Shown here one piece after another: positions 9,009 to 19,102 of a stretch of DNA of 64,000 nt (position 1 is the first letter of the stretch; the number at the start of each line of letters is the position of its first letter). This DNA comes from Bacteroidota bacterium (GTDB lineage Bacteria > Bacteroidota > Bacteroidia > B-17B0 > Aurantibacillaceae), in NCBI GenBank assembly GCA_030692515.1, contig JAUXZS010000020.1, positions 651,218 to 715,217 on the forward strand, read 5' to 3'. Both the position numbers and the translations under genes were made by a program. The notes under the pieces are model-generated. The model did no database searches. It saw only the letters and a program-made list of their open reading frames with translations, and had not been told where the DNA came from.

Positions 9009-10052
9009 TTAATACGCTTTTTTATATTGTTTTGAAAATTGTTTCCTTAATGAGTCTGCTAAATTTTTCGCAATTATCATTCGTCCTTTATAACCATAAT
9101 GTTCAGTAGTCCAAGTTTGATCTGTAAATTCTAATCCATCAACTTTTTCTAAATTATCTACAACAGTGCAATTATTTTTAGAATACCTTTTAACTAAAAA
9201 ATCTCGGTTTTGTTTCATTAAAAATACTAATTCTTTACCAACTAAACTATCAGCATATTCAATATTCTCGGCCATTAAATTGAGATATAAATTAATCTCA
9301 TTTTTATTGCACCAGTTAGCAATCTCATCAAAATCTTTAATTCTTGGATTATTTTCGCTTATATTAAATGCATAACCTTTAATATAATGACAAGCAAGGG
9401 TTATCTTTTCCGAGTCCCAACTTCCGTCTTCTCTCAAAAAACTTCCTTGACCCATTGCATTATCCCATTCTCTAACGGTTTTATATTTAAATGTATAAGG
9501 AAATTTGAGTTGAGTAGTGCTCCAATCCTTAAGCATGGCAGACTCACGTTGTTGCTCTATTTTGTTATCAAAGGCCTGAAGAGAAAGTAAAAATCGATTG
9601 ATTAAATTAGGATATGATTGAACTAAAACAATCGATTCTTGAAGTTGCGTTTCTAATTTTGAATTTATCCATGCTGCGTCAAAGGATCGCATATTTAAAG
9701 TAACAATAACTGCTTTGGGTTTATGATCATTTACATCAATTTGTTTAATCCAATATTTATAAATTCCTGCGTGTGTTGCTGCTTTATTTATGGTGGTTAA
9801 TTTTAATGATGGGAAAAACAAGCCCGTTATTTCTGAAATATATTTTTTTATTGAATCGTTTTCGCGAACATTAAAATTTGAAGATTCACCAAAATAAAAA
9901 ATATCAGTTGAAGCTTGCGAATTTTGTATTTCAATTATTTGTTCACATTTCTCTGCAAGATCATTTTCATATAGAGTATAACTATAAATGAAATTAAGAC
10001 CAATTATAATTACAATTAATGAGCCAATTTTTATGAAAATTTTATTTAGCAT
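9009..10052 (-). CDS. SGNH/DltD-like membrane-anchored protein, MBOAT partner
   Basis: A 347-residue protein with one N-terminal membrane anchor (about 5-24) and a periplasmic domain. FGESSNFN at 54-61 resembles the SGNH/DltD block I with a candidate nucleophile at Ser57 or Ser58. TEHYGYKG near 316-323 resembles the C-terminal block that carries the catalytic His. DltD- and AlgX-like proteins take an acyl group exported by an MBOAT protein and pass it to a surface polymer. I place the start at 10052, where ATG overlaps the MBOAT stop as TAATG; the frame extends to 10136, but that would overlap MBOAT by 85 bases. The family assignment is an inference from motifs and context. Confidence 0.68.
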   Translation of the reverse strand: MLNKIFIKIGSLIVIIIGLNFIYSYTLYENDLAEKCEQIIEIQNSQASTDIFYFGESSNFNVRENDSIKKYISEITGLFFPSLKLTTINKAATHAGIYKYWIKQIDVNDHKPKAVIVTLNMRSFDAAWINSKLETQLQESIVLVQSYPNLINRFLLSLQAFDNKIEQQRESAMLKDWSTTQLKFPYTFKYKTVREWDNAMGQGSFLREDGSWDSEKITLACHYIKGYAFNISENNPRIKDFDEIANWCNKNEINLYLNLMAENIEYADSLVGKELVFLMKQNRDFLVKRYSKNNCTVVDNLEKVDGLEFTDQTWTTEHYGYKGRMIIAKNLADSLRKQFSKQYKKAY

Positions 10053-11458
10053 TAAAACTGAAAGTAAATAAATGTGAATTTTTGAGTACCCGAAAGCGCC
10101 ATTAAACAAAATAAAATTAAACTGTAAAATGCCCATCTATATAGGGTTTTAAAGGTGTTTAACTTCGAATCAAATCTTGAGTTATAGAGAAAAATATCAA
10201 AAACAATAATTAATCCCGAAAACATTAAAGCATACAAAACATCTATATCGATAGCTGGAGCACTATGATTTTTAGCGATAGCTTTAAACATATCTTTTGC
10301 TTTTTGAAAATTTTCAGCTCTAAAAAATATCCAGATAAACGAAGTAATAATAAATGTTTTAATTACAAGAAATATATTTAATAAGCTCCACTTGCTTTTA
10401 ATTTCAAACTTAAATAGTTTAGAAAAATAACGTTCTATCAAAAGCACAAGTCCATGCAATGCACCCCATACTACAAAGGTCCAGCTTGCACCATGCCACA
10501 ATCCACTAATCATAAAAACTATCAAAATATTTAAGCTCCACCTTGGAATTTTAACCCTATTGCCTCCTAGAGGAATATATAAATAATCTCTGAACCAAGT
10601 ACTAAGTGAAATATGCCAGCGTGTCCAAAATTCAGAAACACTTTTTGCAAGGTACGGAGTTTTAAAATTATCCATAATATTAACGCCTAATAATTTTGCG
10701 CTACCTAATGCAATCGTTGAATAACCAAAAAAATCGGCATAAATCTGAAAAGAAAATAAAAAAACTGAAAGTAATACTTGTGAAGAACTATATTTTAAAG
10801 GATCTAAATAAATTTGATTTACGTATGGAGCAATGTTATCAGCTACGGCCATCTTAATAAATAAACCAAAAAGAATTAATTTGAATCCATCTGAAAAATT
10901 TTGATATAAAGGTTTATGTTCTGATTTTAAACTGTTCCCAAGTGTTTCGTAACGCTCTATTGGCCCAGCAACCATTTGTGGAAAGAACAAAACATAATTT
11001 GCAAAATAACCTAAATGTCTTTCTGCTTTTTGTTTTCCTCTATACACTTCGATCGTATAACTCATTGATTGAAATGTATGAAACGAAAGACCTATTGGTA
11101 AAATGATATTGAAATTGGCAGATTGAAATTCCATTCCAAATAAAGAAAATACAGAAGCCAGATTCTCATTAAAAAAATTAAAATATTTGAAGAAAGCTAA
11201 AAGACCAATGTTTGCAGTTAAACTTGCTATAAGGTAAAATAATTTTAGTCTTCCGTTTACACGTTCAATCGTGAGTGCAGAGATATAATCAATAATAATA
11301 ATTAGAAAAAGAATAAGAATGTATTCTGGCACAAACACCATGTAAAAGTAACAACTCGCAAAAAAGATTAATACCCATCTATATTTTTGAGGCAATAAAT
11401 AATATAGACCAACAACAATTGGTAAGAATAATAAAAAATGAAGCGAATTAAATAACAT
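10052..11458 (-). CDS. MBOAT family O-acyltransferase (AlgI-like)
   Basis: A 468-residue multi-pass membrane-bound O-acyltransferase. The family signature GLWHGASWTFVVWGALHG carries the catalytic His322 and the second conserved His335. Upstream are the typical blocks YFANYVLFFPQMVAGPIERY and FWTRWHISLSTWFRDYLYIP. AlgI/DltB/PatA-type proteins carry acetyl or other acyl groups across the inner membrane for O-acylation of alginate, teichoic acid, peptidoglycan or exopolysaccharide. The SGNH-like gene follows with a one-base overlap, the standard pairing. The pair sits between the CoA-transferase subunits. The acceptor may be the surface glycan made by the downstream glycosyltransferases, but this is not shown by sequence. 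Confidence 0.92.
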   Translation of the reverse strand: MLFNSLHFLLFLPIVVGLYYLLPQKYRWVLIFFASCYFYMVFVPEYILILFLIIIIDYISALTIERVNGRLKLFYLIASLTANIGLLAFFKYFNFFNENLASVFSLFGMEFQSANFNIILPIGLSFHTFQSMSYTIEVYRGKQKAERHLGYFANYVLFFPQMVAGPIERYETLGNSLKSEHKPLYQNFSDGFKLILFGLFIKMAVADNIAPYVNQIYLDPLKYSSSQVLLSVFLFSFQIYADFFGYSTIALGSAKLLGVNIMDNFKTPYLAKSVSEFWTRWHISLSTWFRDYLYIPLGGNRVKIPRWSLNILIVFMISGLWHGASWTFVVWGALHGLVLLIERYFSKLFKFEIKSKWSLLNIFLVIKTFIITSFIWIFFRAENFQKAKDMFKAIAKNHSAPAIDIDVLYALMFSGLIIVFDIFLYNSRFDSKLNTFKTLYRWAFYSLILFCLMALSGTQKFTFIYFQF

Positions 11459-11464
11459 TCCTTA

Positions 11465-12175
11465 TTATTTTTTCCTCACCGTTCTTTGTTCAATTCTCTT
11501 TTCGTATTTCTCACCTTGAAAAATTCTATGTACGTAAATTCCGGGTGTATGAATATGATTGGGGTCTAATTCGCCGGCAGGAACTAAATGCTCAACCTCA
11601 GCAATTGTAATTTTTCCTGCCATTGCCATTACAGGATTAAAATTACGAGCTGTGCTTTTGTAAATTAAATTTCCGGCAGTATCACCTTTCCATGCCTTAA
11701 CAATTGCGAAATCAGCTTCAAAAGCTTTTTCCATTAAATATTCTTTCTCTTCTCCGTTATATTTAAATTTTCTGGTTTCTTTTCCAATGGCTACTTCTGT
11801 GCCAACACCCGCAGGTGTAAAAATTACAGGCATGCCATAACCAGCAGCCATACAGCGCGTTGCTAAAGTACCTTGCGGCACTAATTCTACTTCAAGTTCT
11901 CCACTTAACATTTGACGTTCAAATTCATCGTTTTCACCAACATAACTAGATATCATTTTTTTTATCTGTTTTGTTTGAAGCAATAATCCCAAACCAAAAT
12001 CATCTACACCGGCATTATTACTTATACAAGTTAAATTTTTAACTTTCATTTTAACTAACTCGGCGATACAATTCTCGGGAATACCACATAAGCCAAAGCC
12101 ACCAAGCATAATTGTCATACCATCTGTTATTCCTACAACTGCTTCTTCAACATTTTTTACAACTCTATTAATCAT
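11465..12175 (-). CDS. scoA: 3-oxoacid CoA-transferase subunit A
   Basis: The alpha subunit of the class I CoA-transferase whose beta subunit is at 8350-9006. The 236 residues include the N-terminal block [20 protein letters not shown], the segment [15 protein letters not shown] and the C-terminal [19 protein letters not shown], all characteristic of ScoA/AtoD. It starts 1 base after the PBP1A gene and is followed after 6 bases by MBOAT. This ties ketone-body or acetoacetyl-CoA metabolism to a cell-wall operon, which is unexpected. Both subunits look intact, so the enzyme is probably functional despite the split. Confidence 0.94.
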   Translation of the reverse strand: MINRVVKNVEEAVVGITDGMTIMLGGFGLCGIPENCIAELVKMKVKNLTCISNNAGVDDFGLGLLLQTKQIKKMISSYVGENDEFERQMLSGELEVELVPQGTLATRCMAAGYGMPVIFTPAGVGTEVAIGKETRKFKYNGEEKEYLMEKAFEADFAIVKAWKGDTAGNLIYKSTARNFNPVMAMAGKITIAEVEHLVPAGELDPNHIHTPGIYVHRIFQGEKYEKRIEQRTVRKK

Positions 12176-12176
12176 A

Positions 12177-14438
12177 TTATTGTTCTTTTAAATTATCAAA
12201 TTCATTTTCATCACCAGAATCTTGAAATAAATCACTATCGTATTTACTACAATCCATTTCTAAATTAGGGTCTAAATTTTTTGGCCGCGGAAAATCTCCT
12301 TTGCTTACGTTTAATTTTTTATCGGCATAAACTTTACTAAAAAATTTACCCCAAATTGGTAAAGCCATACTTGCACCCTGCCCTTCAACCATCGAGTTAA
12401 AATGAACACTTCTATCTTCTCCCCCAACCCATGCACCTGCAACTAACTCTGGTGTTAATCCAATAAACCAACCGTCGGCATTTTTTTGTGTTGTACCGGT
12501 TTTACCAGCGATTTGATTCATTAATTTATGTCTGGAGCGTAAACGACTACCCGTTCCTCCATCCACAACACCACGCATTAATTGTATCATAACATATGCT
12601 TTTTCTTCGCTAAATATTTCATCAGAATTTGGGATAAATTCTTCTAGCACTTTACCATTCTTATCTTCTATTCGCGAAATAAATGTTGGTTGAATATAAG
12701 TTCCCTTATTAACAAACGTTGCATTAGCGGCAACCATCTCAATTACGTTTATATCTGCAGTTCCTAAACATATGGAAGGCACTTCTGGAATTTCGGAAGT
12801 AATTCCCAATCTTTTTACTAGGGAAACAACTGCATGAGGACCATATTGCTTCATAATCCAAACCGTTATATAATTTATGGAATTAGCTAATGCCTTTTTT
12901 AAAGTAATCATCTTCCCATTATTTTTATCGTTTGGTCCGTCAGAATTACTTGGACACCATTCTTTTCCATCAGGTAAAGAAATACAAGTGCGCACATTTG
13001 CAACCTGATGACAGGGAGAAAATCCTTCCTGAATTGCTAAAGCATAAACAAATGGTTTAAACGTTGAACCAACCTGACGGCGACTAACTTTAACGTGATC
13101 GTATTTAAAATGTTTATGATTAATTCCTCCAACCCAAGCTTTAACATAACCCGTTTGAGGCTCCATTGCCATAAATCCAGTTTGTAAAAAACTTTTATAA
13201 TATTTAATACTATCAAAAGGTGTAAGAACAGTGTCAATATCTCCACGTAAACTATAAACAGTCATTGCAACCGGTTTATAAAACGATGCAATGATATCAT
13301 CATGACTTAAGCCTTGTCTTTTTCCTGCTCTATAGCGTTCGCTTCTTTTTATAGAAGCATTCATGATGTTTTCAATTTCATCTTTTGAAACATTCCAGGC
13401 AAAAGGATAATTCTTTTTTGTTTTTAAATCTTTGTCGAAAATTTTCTGAAGATCTTGCATGTGCTCATAAACAGCCTCTTCTGCATACTGCTGCATTCGA
13501 GAATCGATAGTTGTATAAATTCTTAAACCATCTTTATAAATATTATAAGGCTTGTTTGTTTCTGGATTAATATTTTTTTCGCACCAATTCTTTAAAAAAT
13601 TATCGCGAATATATTCTCTTAAATATGGCGCTAAACCATCGTTATGATCTTCTGGACGGAAACTTAAATCCAGAGGTAATAATTTTAAACTATCGTATTT
13701 TTGTTTGGATAGATAGCCATACTTCACCATTTGATTCATAACAACATTTCTGCGGTGCTTTGTGGTATCAGCATGTCTAATTGGATTAAACAGTGAAGGA
13801 TTTTTTGCCATTCCAATTAACATTGCTGCTTGTTCAATCTTTAAACTATCTTGTGTACGGTTAAAATAAATTTGCGTAGCTGATTTTACACCTACTGCTA
13901 AATTTAAAAAATCAAATTTATTTAGATAGAGTGCCATTATCTCATCCTTAGTGTAGTACTTTTCTAAACGAGTGGCAATAATCCATTCTTTCATTTTACG
14001 AATCACTAACTCTGGCTTAGTTAATTTTTCGCGAGGAAACATCATTTTAGCTAATTGCTGAGTAATAGTACTTCCTCCACCTTTATTACCACCAGTAAAT
14101 GCACCAAGAAAAGAACGGCCTAAAGCTTTAATATCTACTCCGCTGTGTTCATAAAATCGAGCATCTTCAGTGGCTACTAAAGCATTCACTAAATCTTTAT
14201 CAAGTTCATTAAAGTTTACATTTACCCGATTCTCGCTATAATATTTTCCTAAAATTTTCATGTCGCCACTATAAACAATAGTGGCTAAATTATTTTTTGG
14301 ATTTACTAATTCTTCTACATCGGGTAAAGAGCCAAAAGTTCCTATCCCTGTTAGGGTAACAATAGAGAAAATTATAAGGATTGGGCTAAGAAAAATTAGC
14401 CACAGCCATATTACGTATTTACTTGATTTTTGAGCCAT
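12177..14438 (-). CDS. Penicillin-binding protein 1A, bifunctional transglycosylase/transpeptidase
   Basis: A class A PBP that polymerises lipid II and cross-links peptidoglycan in the periplasm. The 753 residues run as follows: N-terminal membrane anchor (about 10-33); GT51 domain with catalytic Glu91 in [10 protein letters not shown] and [11 protein letters not shown] at 121-131; then a transpeptidase domain with Ser458-x-x-Lys461 in GSTFKPF, SIN as the second motif, and Lys646-Thr-Gly in AGKTGTTQ. The C-terminal tail is acidic. It follows rodA after 84 bases and precedes scoA by 1 base. Position next to mreBCD-PBP2-rodA supports a role in elongation. Confidence 0.96.
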   Translation of the reverse strand: MAQKSSKYVIWLWLIFLSPILIIFSIVTLTGIGTFGSLPDVEELVNPKNNLATIVYSGDMKILGKYYSENRVNVNFNELDKDLVNALVATEDARFYEHSGVDIKALGRSFLGAFTGGNKGGGSTITQQLAKMMFPREKLTKPELVIRKMKEWIIATRLEKYYTKDEIMALYLNKFDFLNLAVGVKSATQIYFNRTQDSLKIEQAAMLIGMAKNPSLFNPIRHADTTKHRRNVVMNQMVKYGYLSKQKYDSLKLLPLDLSFRPEDHNDGLAPYLREYIRDNFLKNWCEKNINPETNKPYNIYKDGLRIYTTIDSRMQQYAEEAVYEHMQDLQKIFDKDLKTKKNYPFAWNVSKDEIENIMNASIKRSERYRAGKRQGLSHDDIIASFYKPVAMTVYSLRGDIDTVLTPFDSIKYYKSFLQTGFMAMEPQTGYVKAWVGGINHKHFKYDHVKVSRRQVGSTFKPFVYALAIQEGFSPCHQVANVRTCISLPDGKEWCPSNSDGPNDKNNGKMITLKKALANSINYITVWIMKQYGPHAVVSLVKRLGITSEIPEVPSICLGTADINVIEMVAANATFVNKGTYIQPTFISRIEDKNGKVLEEFIPNSDEIFSEEKAYVMIQLMRGVVDGGTGSRLRSRHKLMNQIAGKTGTTQKNADGWFIGLTPELVAGAWVGGEDRSVHFNSMVEGQGASMALPIWGKFFSKVYADKKLNVSKGDFPRPKNLDPNLEMDCSKYDSDLFQDSGDENEFDNLKEQ

Positions 14439-14522
14439 TTTGAAAGGGTAAAAATAACAAAAAGCCTCAATCTACAATGGTAAAATATGCGAAATTTATC
14501 ACTATTAAATTATGAAACCTGA

Positions 14523-15830
14523 CTACCTTAAAATCAATAACCTATTAGCATCGAGTTTAATAAAAATAAAGAGTAAAATGGTAAAAGACCATAAAGAAGA
14601 GCCTCCATAACTAAAGAATGGTAAAGGAATGCCGATAACAGGCATTAAACCAATAGTCATTCCAATATTTACAGCAAGGTGAAAAAACAAAACAGAAGCC
14701 ACACCATAGCCATAAATCCTGCTAAAATCTGATCGTTGTCTTTCTGCCAAAAAAATAACTCTTAGTATTAAAAATAATTCTAAAAATATTACTACCGTAC
14801 TTCCAAGAAAGCCCCACTCTTCGCCTACGGTACAAAAAATAAAATCAGTGTCTTGCTCTGGTACAAAATCGTATTTCGTTTGCGTTCCTTGCAAATAACC
14901 TTTTCCTAAAAGACCGCCGCTACCAATTGCTATTTTTGCTTGATTTACATTGTATCCCTCTTTTTTTAAATTTACAGTGCCTCTTCCTAGTAAAACATCA
15001 ATCCTCACTTTTTGATGATCCTCCATATGATTATAAACATAATTAGTAGCTAACACAACCCCTGCCGCAGCAATGTATACCAGCAAAACAACAATTAAAT
15101 TTTTTCTAGTTCTTCTAATAAATAAAAAAGAAGCGGCCGCAATGACGGCTAATGTGATAAGAAGTCCGGAAAGATTAGTTACAATCAAGGACACCACAAA
15201 TAGAATTGCAGCTAATAAACCAAATATTAAAAACCCTACGCTTAACCCTTCTCGATATAAAACAATAATAAATGAAATAAACACAATGGCCAATCCAGTT
15301 TCATTTTGCAATTTTATAATGATGATTAAAGGTGCGATTATAAAGAGTAAGGCAAAAATTGTGTTTTTATAGTTCTTAATTAAATCTTTTAATCTTAAAC
15401 GAAATTGCTGATTTACAACAATATTTTGATTACTTAAAAATTTTGCCAAGGCCAGACTTGTAGCAAACTTCATGAATTCAGCCGGTTGAATTCCAAATTT
15501 ACCAAACCTAAACCATGAATGACTACCCTTTACTTCTCTCCCCAGAAATAAAACCAAAATATTTGCCACAATAAAAAATCCGTAAAATGCATAAGCAAAC
15601 ACGGTGTAAAAATTTGCATCAATTAATAAAATACTAAATGCGATTACAGCTGCTCCTCCAATCCAAATTAATTGCATGCCGTACTTTTGGGAAGTATCAA
15701 AAATATTTTGATGCTCTTCGTTATATACAGCAGCATAAATGTTTAACCAACCCATAATTACAAGCGTAACATAAACTAGTAAACTTACCCTGTCTACGCC
15801 ATAAAATATACTATTTTCGTTACGTCCCAT
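14523..15830 (-). CDS. rodA: Rod shape-determining protein RodA (SEDS glycosyltransferase)
   Basis: RodA is the SEDS-family peptidoglycan glycosyltransferase that works with PBP2 in the elongasome. The 435-residue protein has about ten helices, the conserved segment GREVKGSHSWFRFGKFGIQP (SEDS block) with AEFMKFATSLALAKFLS next to it, and the C-terminal block GMTIGLMPVIGIPLPFFSYG. It is longer than many RodA proteins (around 370 residues), mainly through hydrophobic sequence in the middle (about 200-265). Its start overlaps the PBP2 stop by one base, so the partners are translationally coupled. An 84-base gap then separates it from PBP1A. Confidence 0.96.
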   Translation of the reverse strand: MGRNENSIFYGVDRVSLLVYVTLVIMGWLNIYAAVYNEEHQNIFDTSQKYGMQLIWIGGAAVIAFSILLIDANFYTVFAYAFYGFFIVANILVLFLGREVKGSHSWFRFGKFGIQPAEFMKFATSLALAKFLSNQNIVVNQQFRLRLKDLIKNYKNTIFALLFIIAPLIIIIKLQNETGLAIVFISFIIVLYREGLSVGFLIFGLLAAILFVVSLIVTNLSGLLITLAVIAAASFLFIRRTRKNLIVVLLVYIAAAGVVLATNYVYNHMEDHQKVRIDVLLGRGTVNLKKEGYNVNQAKIAIGSGGLLGKGYLQGTQTKYDFVPEQDTDFIFCTVGEEWGFLGSTVVIFLELFLILRVIFLAERQRSDFSRIYGYGVASVLFFHLAVNIGMTIGLMPVIGIPLPFFSYGGSSLWSFTILLFIFIKLDANRLLILR

Positions 15831-17695
15831 TAATGTTGCCCTGATCCTAAAACATTTATTCCGTGAATTAAATCTGCTGCTATAACTCGCTTTTCTAACT
15901 CCAAGCGTTCTGTTTTTCCTTTTAAATATTTTTCAATCATTAAAGAAACAATAGGAGCGCTTGTAACACCACCAAAACCAGCATTTTCAACAATACATGC
16001 AATTGCAATTTTTGGGTTATCGCGTGGCGCAAATGCCAAAAAAACTGCGTGTGATTGGCCGTGAGGATTTTGTGCTGTACCAGTTTTTCCACAAACAACA
16101 ACATCTTTAACACGAGAAGCATAAGCTGTTCCTCCAGGTTCCATTGCACCTTGCATGCCATCAATTACATTTAAATAAGCTGTTGGGTCCTGCACACCCG
16201 AATAATGTTTTTCTTTAAATCGTTGATCTAATTTTTTTTCAATTCCAACACCGCTAACACTATGAGGCGTGTAATAATAGCCTCTATTAGCAATAATAGC
16301 CACCACGTTCGCCATTTGGAGTGGCACCAGTGTTAATTCCGCTTGACCAATTCCTAAAGAAACAATTGTATTACTTCGCCAGCCATTTTTTCCAAAAACT
16401 TTATTATAATATTCAACAGAGGGAACGTTTCCCGGTTTGTCGTAAGGTAAATCTGTTCCCAATCTAGTTCCAGGACCAAAAGACTTAACCATATCCCGCC
16501 AGTGATTGTAGCCATCAATAAAATTTGGATATTTGCGTTGATCTACAATTTCTCTAAAAACATAACTATAATAAGAATTACAGGATGCTGAAATTGAACC
16601 CGGCAAATTTTTACCACCTCCGTGAGCATGGCATTTAGGTTTTCCTCCCATTGGTGGATATCCCATTTGACAAGGAAAAACTGTGCTTCGATTTATTAAA
16701 TTATCTTGTTGTGCAATTAATGCATCTATTAATTTAAAAATAGAACCGGGTGGATACATTGCTGTTAACGCGCGATTAAATAAGGGTAAATTTAAACTAT
16801 CATAATATAGTTTTGTAAAATTTTTAGAACGCTCTTTACCACCAACTAATAAATTTGGATCGTAGGATGGGCCAGAAATTAAACATAAAATTTCGCCGGT
16901 TGAAGGTTCAATTGCAACGATAGCTCCTTTTTTTCCTGTCAACAATTTTTCTCCGTACTCTTGAAGATCTCTATCGATACTACAATACAAAGGCTTACCT
17001 GGAATTGCTAGGGTATCGTATTTGCCATCCATGTATCGGCCAATAATTTTATTATGAACATCTGTAATGGCAATTCGTGTTCCTTTTTTTCCTCGTAAAA
17101 CATCTTCGTAACTTCTTTCTAAGCCAGTTATTCCAATGTAATCGCCCTCTTTATAATAAACTTCTTTTGCAGCTTTTTCTTTTGAGATTTCTCCAACATA
17201 ACCCAAAAGATGTGCTGCGATTGGCTTGGGGTATTTTCTTACTGTACGTTTTTGAACGAAAAACCCTTTAAAACGATATAACTTTTCTTGCAATGTAGCA
17301 TAAGTTTGTGCTGACATTTGTTTTTCAAAGATGCTTTCTTTACGCGGAGAATTTGGAGCTTGAGAAGCTTTTTTAATTCTCTTTAAATATTCTTTTTTAG
17401 TAATCTGCAACACTTCGCAAACGCCGAGAGTGTCACAACCTTTTGTCTCACGCGGAATAACCATTAAATCATAAGATGGCGCATTAAAAACTAATAATTT
17501 TCCTTTACGGTCATAAATATAGCCTCGCACAGGATACTCAGTCATGTATCTGAAAGCGTTTTTTTCAGCATCTAATTTATATTGATCGTCAATTACCTGA
17601 ATATAAAACAGGCGACATAAATATATAATAACAATTAAGCAAAAAAATCCGCCAATAATTAATTTTCTATTTCCAAGTTGTGAATTACTACTCAT
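15830..17695 (-). CDS. mrdA: Penicillin-binding protein 2, elongation transpeptidase
   Basis: Class B PBP2, the monofunctional DD-transpeptidase of the rod complex. The 621 residues have a single N-terminal membrane anchor (about 12-31), a dimerisation/pedestal domain, and a transpeptidase domain with Ser318-x-x-Lys321 in PPGSIFKLID, SCN in SASCNSYYSY, and Lys537-Thr-Gly in CGKTGTAQ. The C-terminus continues about 45 residues past the domain. It overlaps mreD by 4 bases and rodA by 1 base. Gene order mreBCD-PBP2-rodA is the classical rod-shape operon. Confidence 0.96.
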   Translation of the reverse strand: MSSNSQLGNRKLIIGGFFCLIVIIYLCRLFYIQVIDDQYKLDAEKNAFRYMTEYPVRGYIYDRKGKLLVFNAPSYDLMVIPRETKGCDTLGVCEVLQITKKEYLKRIKKASQAPNSPRKESIFEKQMSAQTYATLQEKLYRFKGFFVQKRTVRKYPKPIAAHLLGYVGEISKEKAAKEVYYKEGDYIGITGLERSYEDVLRGKKGTRIAITDVHNKIIGRYMDGKYDTLAIPGKPLYCSIDRDLQEYGEKLLTGKKGAIVAIEPSTGEILCLISGPSYDPNLLVGGKERSKNFTKLYYDSLNLPLFNRALTAMYPPGSIFKLIDALIAQQDNLINRSTVFPCQMGYPPMGGKPKCHAHGGGKNLPGSISASCNSYYSYVFREIVDQRKYPNFIDGYNHWRDMVKSFGPGTRLGTDLPYDKPGNVPSVEYYNKVFGKNGWRSNTIVSLGIGQAELTLVPLQMANVVAIIANRGYYYTPHSVSGVGIEKKLDQRFKEKHYSGVQDPTAYLNVIDGMQGAMEPGGTAYASRVKDVVVCGKTGTAQNPHGQSHAVFLAFAPRDNPKIAIACIVENAGFGGVTSAPIVSLMIEKYLKGKTERLELEKRVIAADLIHGINVLGSGQH

Positions 17696-18210
17696 GACCT
17701 TTTTCTAGTAGTGAAAAACAAGAATTGTAAAAGGTAAATCAAAATAAAAGTTCCAATGCTACTTAACGCTGCTCTTGAAAAAGTTCTAAAAAATTCAGAG
17801 AAACGAAATACCTCCAGATAAAAAAAGAAAAAATGATGGATAAGAACTAAGGTTCCTGCGTAACTTAAAAACCAAGCTAAGCCCATATCTGTAACGGTTG
17901 GTTGCACGCCAACATCATAACCATCGCGAGGCGAAATAAATTTTAAAACATAATACCTACTAAAACCCATTAATGTGCAAGCTGATGCGTGAAGACCTGA
18001 TGAATCAAAAAAGTAATCGATTATTATTCCTAAAAAAAAAGAAATAAATAAAACGGTTAATCGCGATAATTCAAAAGGCAATAAAATAATTACCAATACA
18101 TAAGGTAAAAGAATAACGTAGCTAGATAAGTTAATGTTTTGTATAATTAAAACCTGAACTAATATTAGCAATATAAATCGAAAAATATTTTTAGCTATCT
18201 CAGTCGTCAA
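17692..18210 (-). CDS. mreD: Rod shape-determining protein MreD
   Basis: A 172-residue inner-membrane protein with five to six predicted helices, in the expected place between mreC and PBP2. MreD sequences are weakly conserved; here LPFELSRLTVLFISFFLGII and the following DYFFDSSGLHASA match the usual MreD pattern of a charged turn after the third helix. It overlaps mreC by 11 bases and PBP2 by 4 bases. MreD links the cytoplasmic MreB filament and periplasmic MreC to the PBP2/RodA synthase. Confidence 0.92.
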   Translation of the reverse strand: MTTEIAKNIFRFILLILVQVLIIQNINLSSYVILLPYVLVIILLPFELSRLTVLFISFFLGIIIDYFFDSSGLHASACTLMGFSRYYVLKFISPRDGYDVGVQPTVTDMGLAWFLSYAGTLVLIHHFFFFYLEVFRFSEFFRTFSRAALSSIGTFILIYLLQFLFFTTRKRS

Positions 18211-19039
18211 TTTGTTTTTGTGTTAAGGTTTCTAAAGAATCGCGCTCTGTTTTAAATTTATTTTTAATTACATAAACATGGTTTACTTTTTTAAGATCGG
18301 CACTTAATTTTATTTTAGCGGTATAAAAACTTTCGTTTTGGCGTCGCTCATAGCTGTCTACTATTCCAACCATAATACCTTCAGGAAAAATACCAGACAA
18401 CTCGCTCGTAATAACAGTATCGCCCGCTTTAATTTTTGAATGCGTAGGAATATCTGTTAAAGAACAGTAACGATAATCTTTACCATCCCAAATTAAAGGA
18501 CCATAACTTCCATCTTTTTTTAATTGACAATTTACTCTAACATCTTTGTGTAAAACACTCATAACGCTTGCGAAGTTGGTTGAGGCATTAGTTACAATGC
18601 CTACTATCCCTTCGCTGCTCATAACAGCCATATCTCTTCCAATTCCTTGTTCAGTTCCAACATTAAGCGTTAAAAAATTTCTACGTTTATTTACCGAAGA
18701 GTTAACAACCTTTGCGCTCATAAAAGAATATTGTTGTTTATAGAGTGTATCATTTTTCTTAAATTCCTTTAATGGCAAAATAGAATAATTTGATTTTAAA
18801 AAATTTCGTAAAACAGAGTTTTCTAACGCCAATTTATCATTTTCTTGTTTCAACGAAAAATAGTCTGAAGTATTTGCCGCTGCTGTATAAACTCCGGCAA
18901 CTATTTGATTGGAAGAATTTAAAACTTGCGAGCCTTGATAGCCATTATGATTTACCATAAACCAAACACATATCATTTGTAAAAACAAAAAAACAAAAAT
19001 AAAGTGATGCTTTATTACAAATGCAAGTAGATTTTTCAC
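18200..19039 (-). CDS. mreC: Rod shape-determining protein MreC
   Basis: A 279-residue bitopic protein: one transmembrane helix (about 12-29), a short coiled coil (about 60-80), then the two MreC beta-barrel domains with the conserved segments VNVGTEQGIGRDMAV-like (here LNVGTEQGIGRDMAVMSSEG) and KAGDTVITSELSGIFPEGIM. MreC forms periplasmic filaments that activate PBP2. It starts 63 bases after mreB and overlaps mreD by 11 bases. The final residues are charged and disordered-looking. Confidence 0.95.
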   Translation of the reverse strand: MKNLLAFVIKHHFIFVFLFLQMICVWFMVNHNGYQGSQVLNSSNQIVAGVYTAAANTSDYFSLKQENDKLALENSVLRNFLKSNYSILPLKEFKKNDTLYKQQYSFMSAKVVNSSVNKRRNFLTLNVGTEQGIGRDMAVMSSEGIVGIVTNASTNFASVMSVLHKDVRVNCQLKKDGSYGPLIWDGKDYRYCSLTDIPTHSKIKAGDTVITSELSGIFPEGIMVGIVDSYERRQNESFYTAKIKLSADLKKVNHVYVIKNKFKTERDSLETLTQKQIDD

Positions 19040-19102
19040 GAGTTAATTATTAGTAAATGAACAAAAATCGCATTATTTAAAGCTACGCGGTGGTTAAGCG
19101 TG

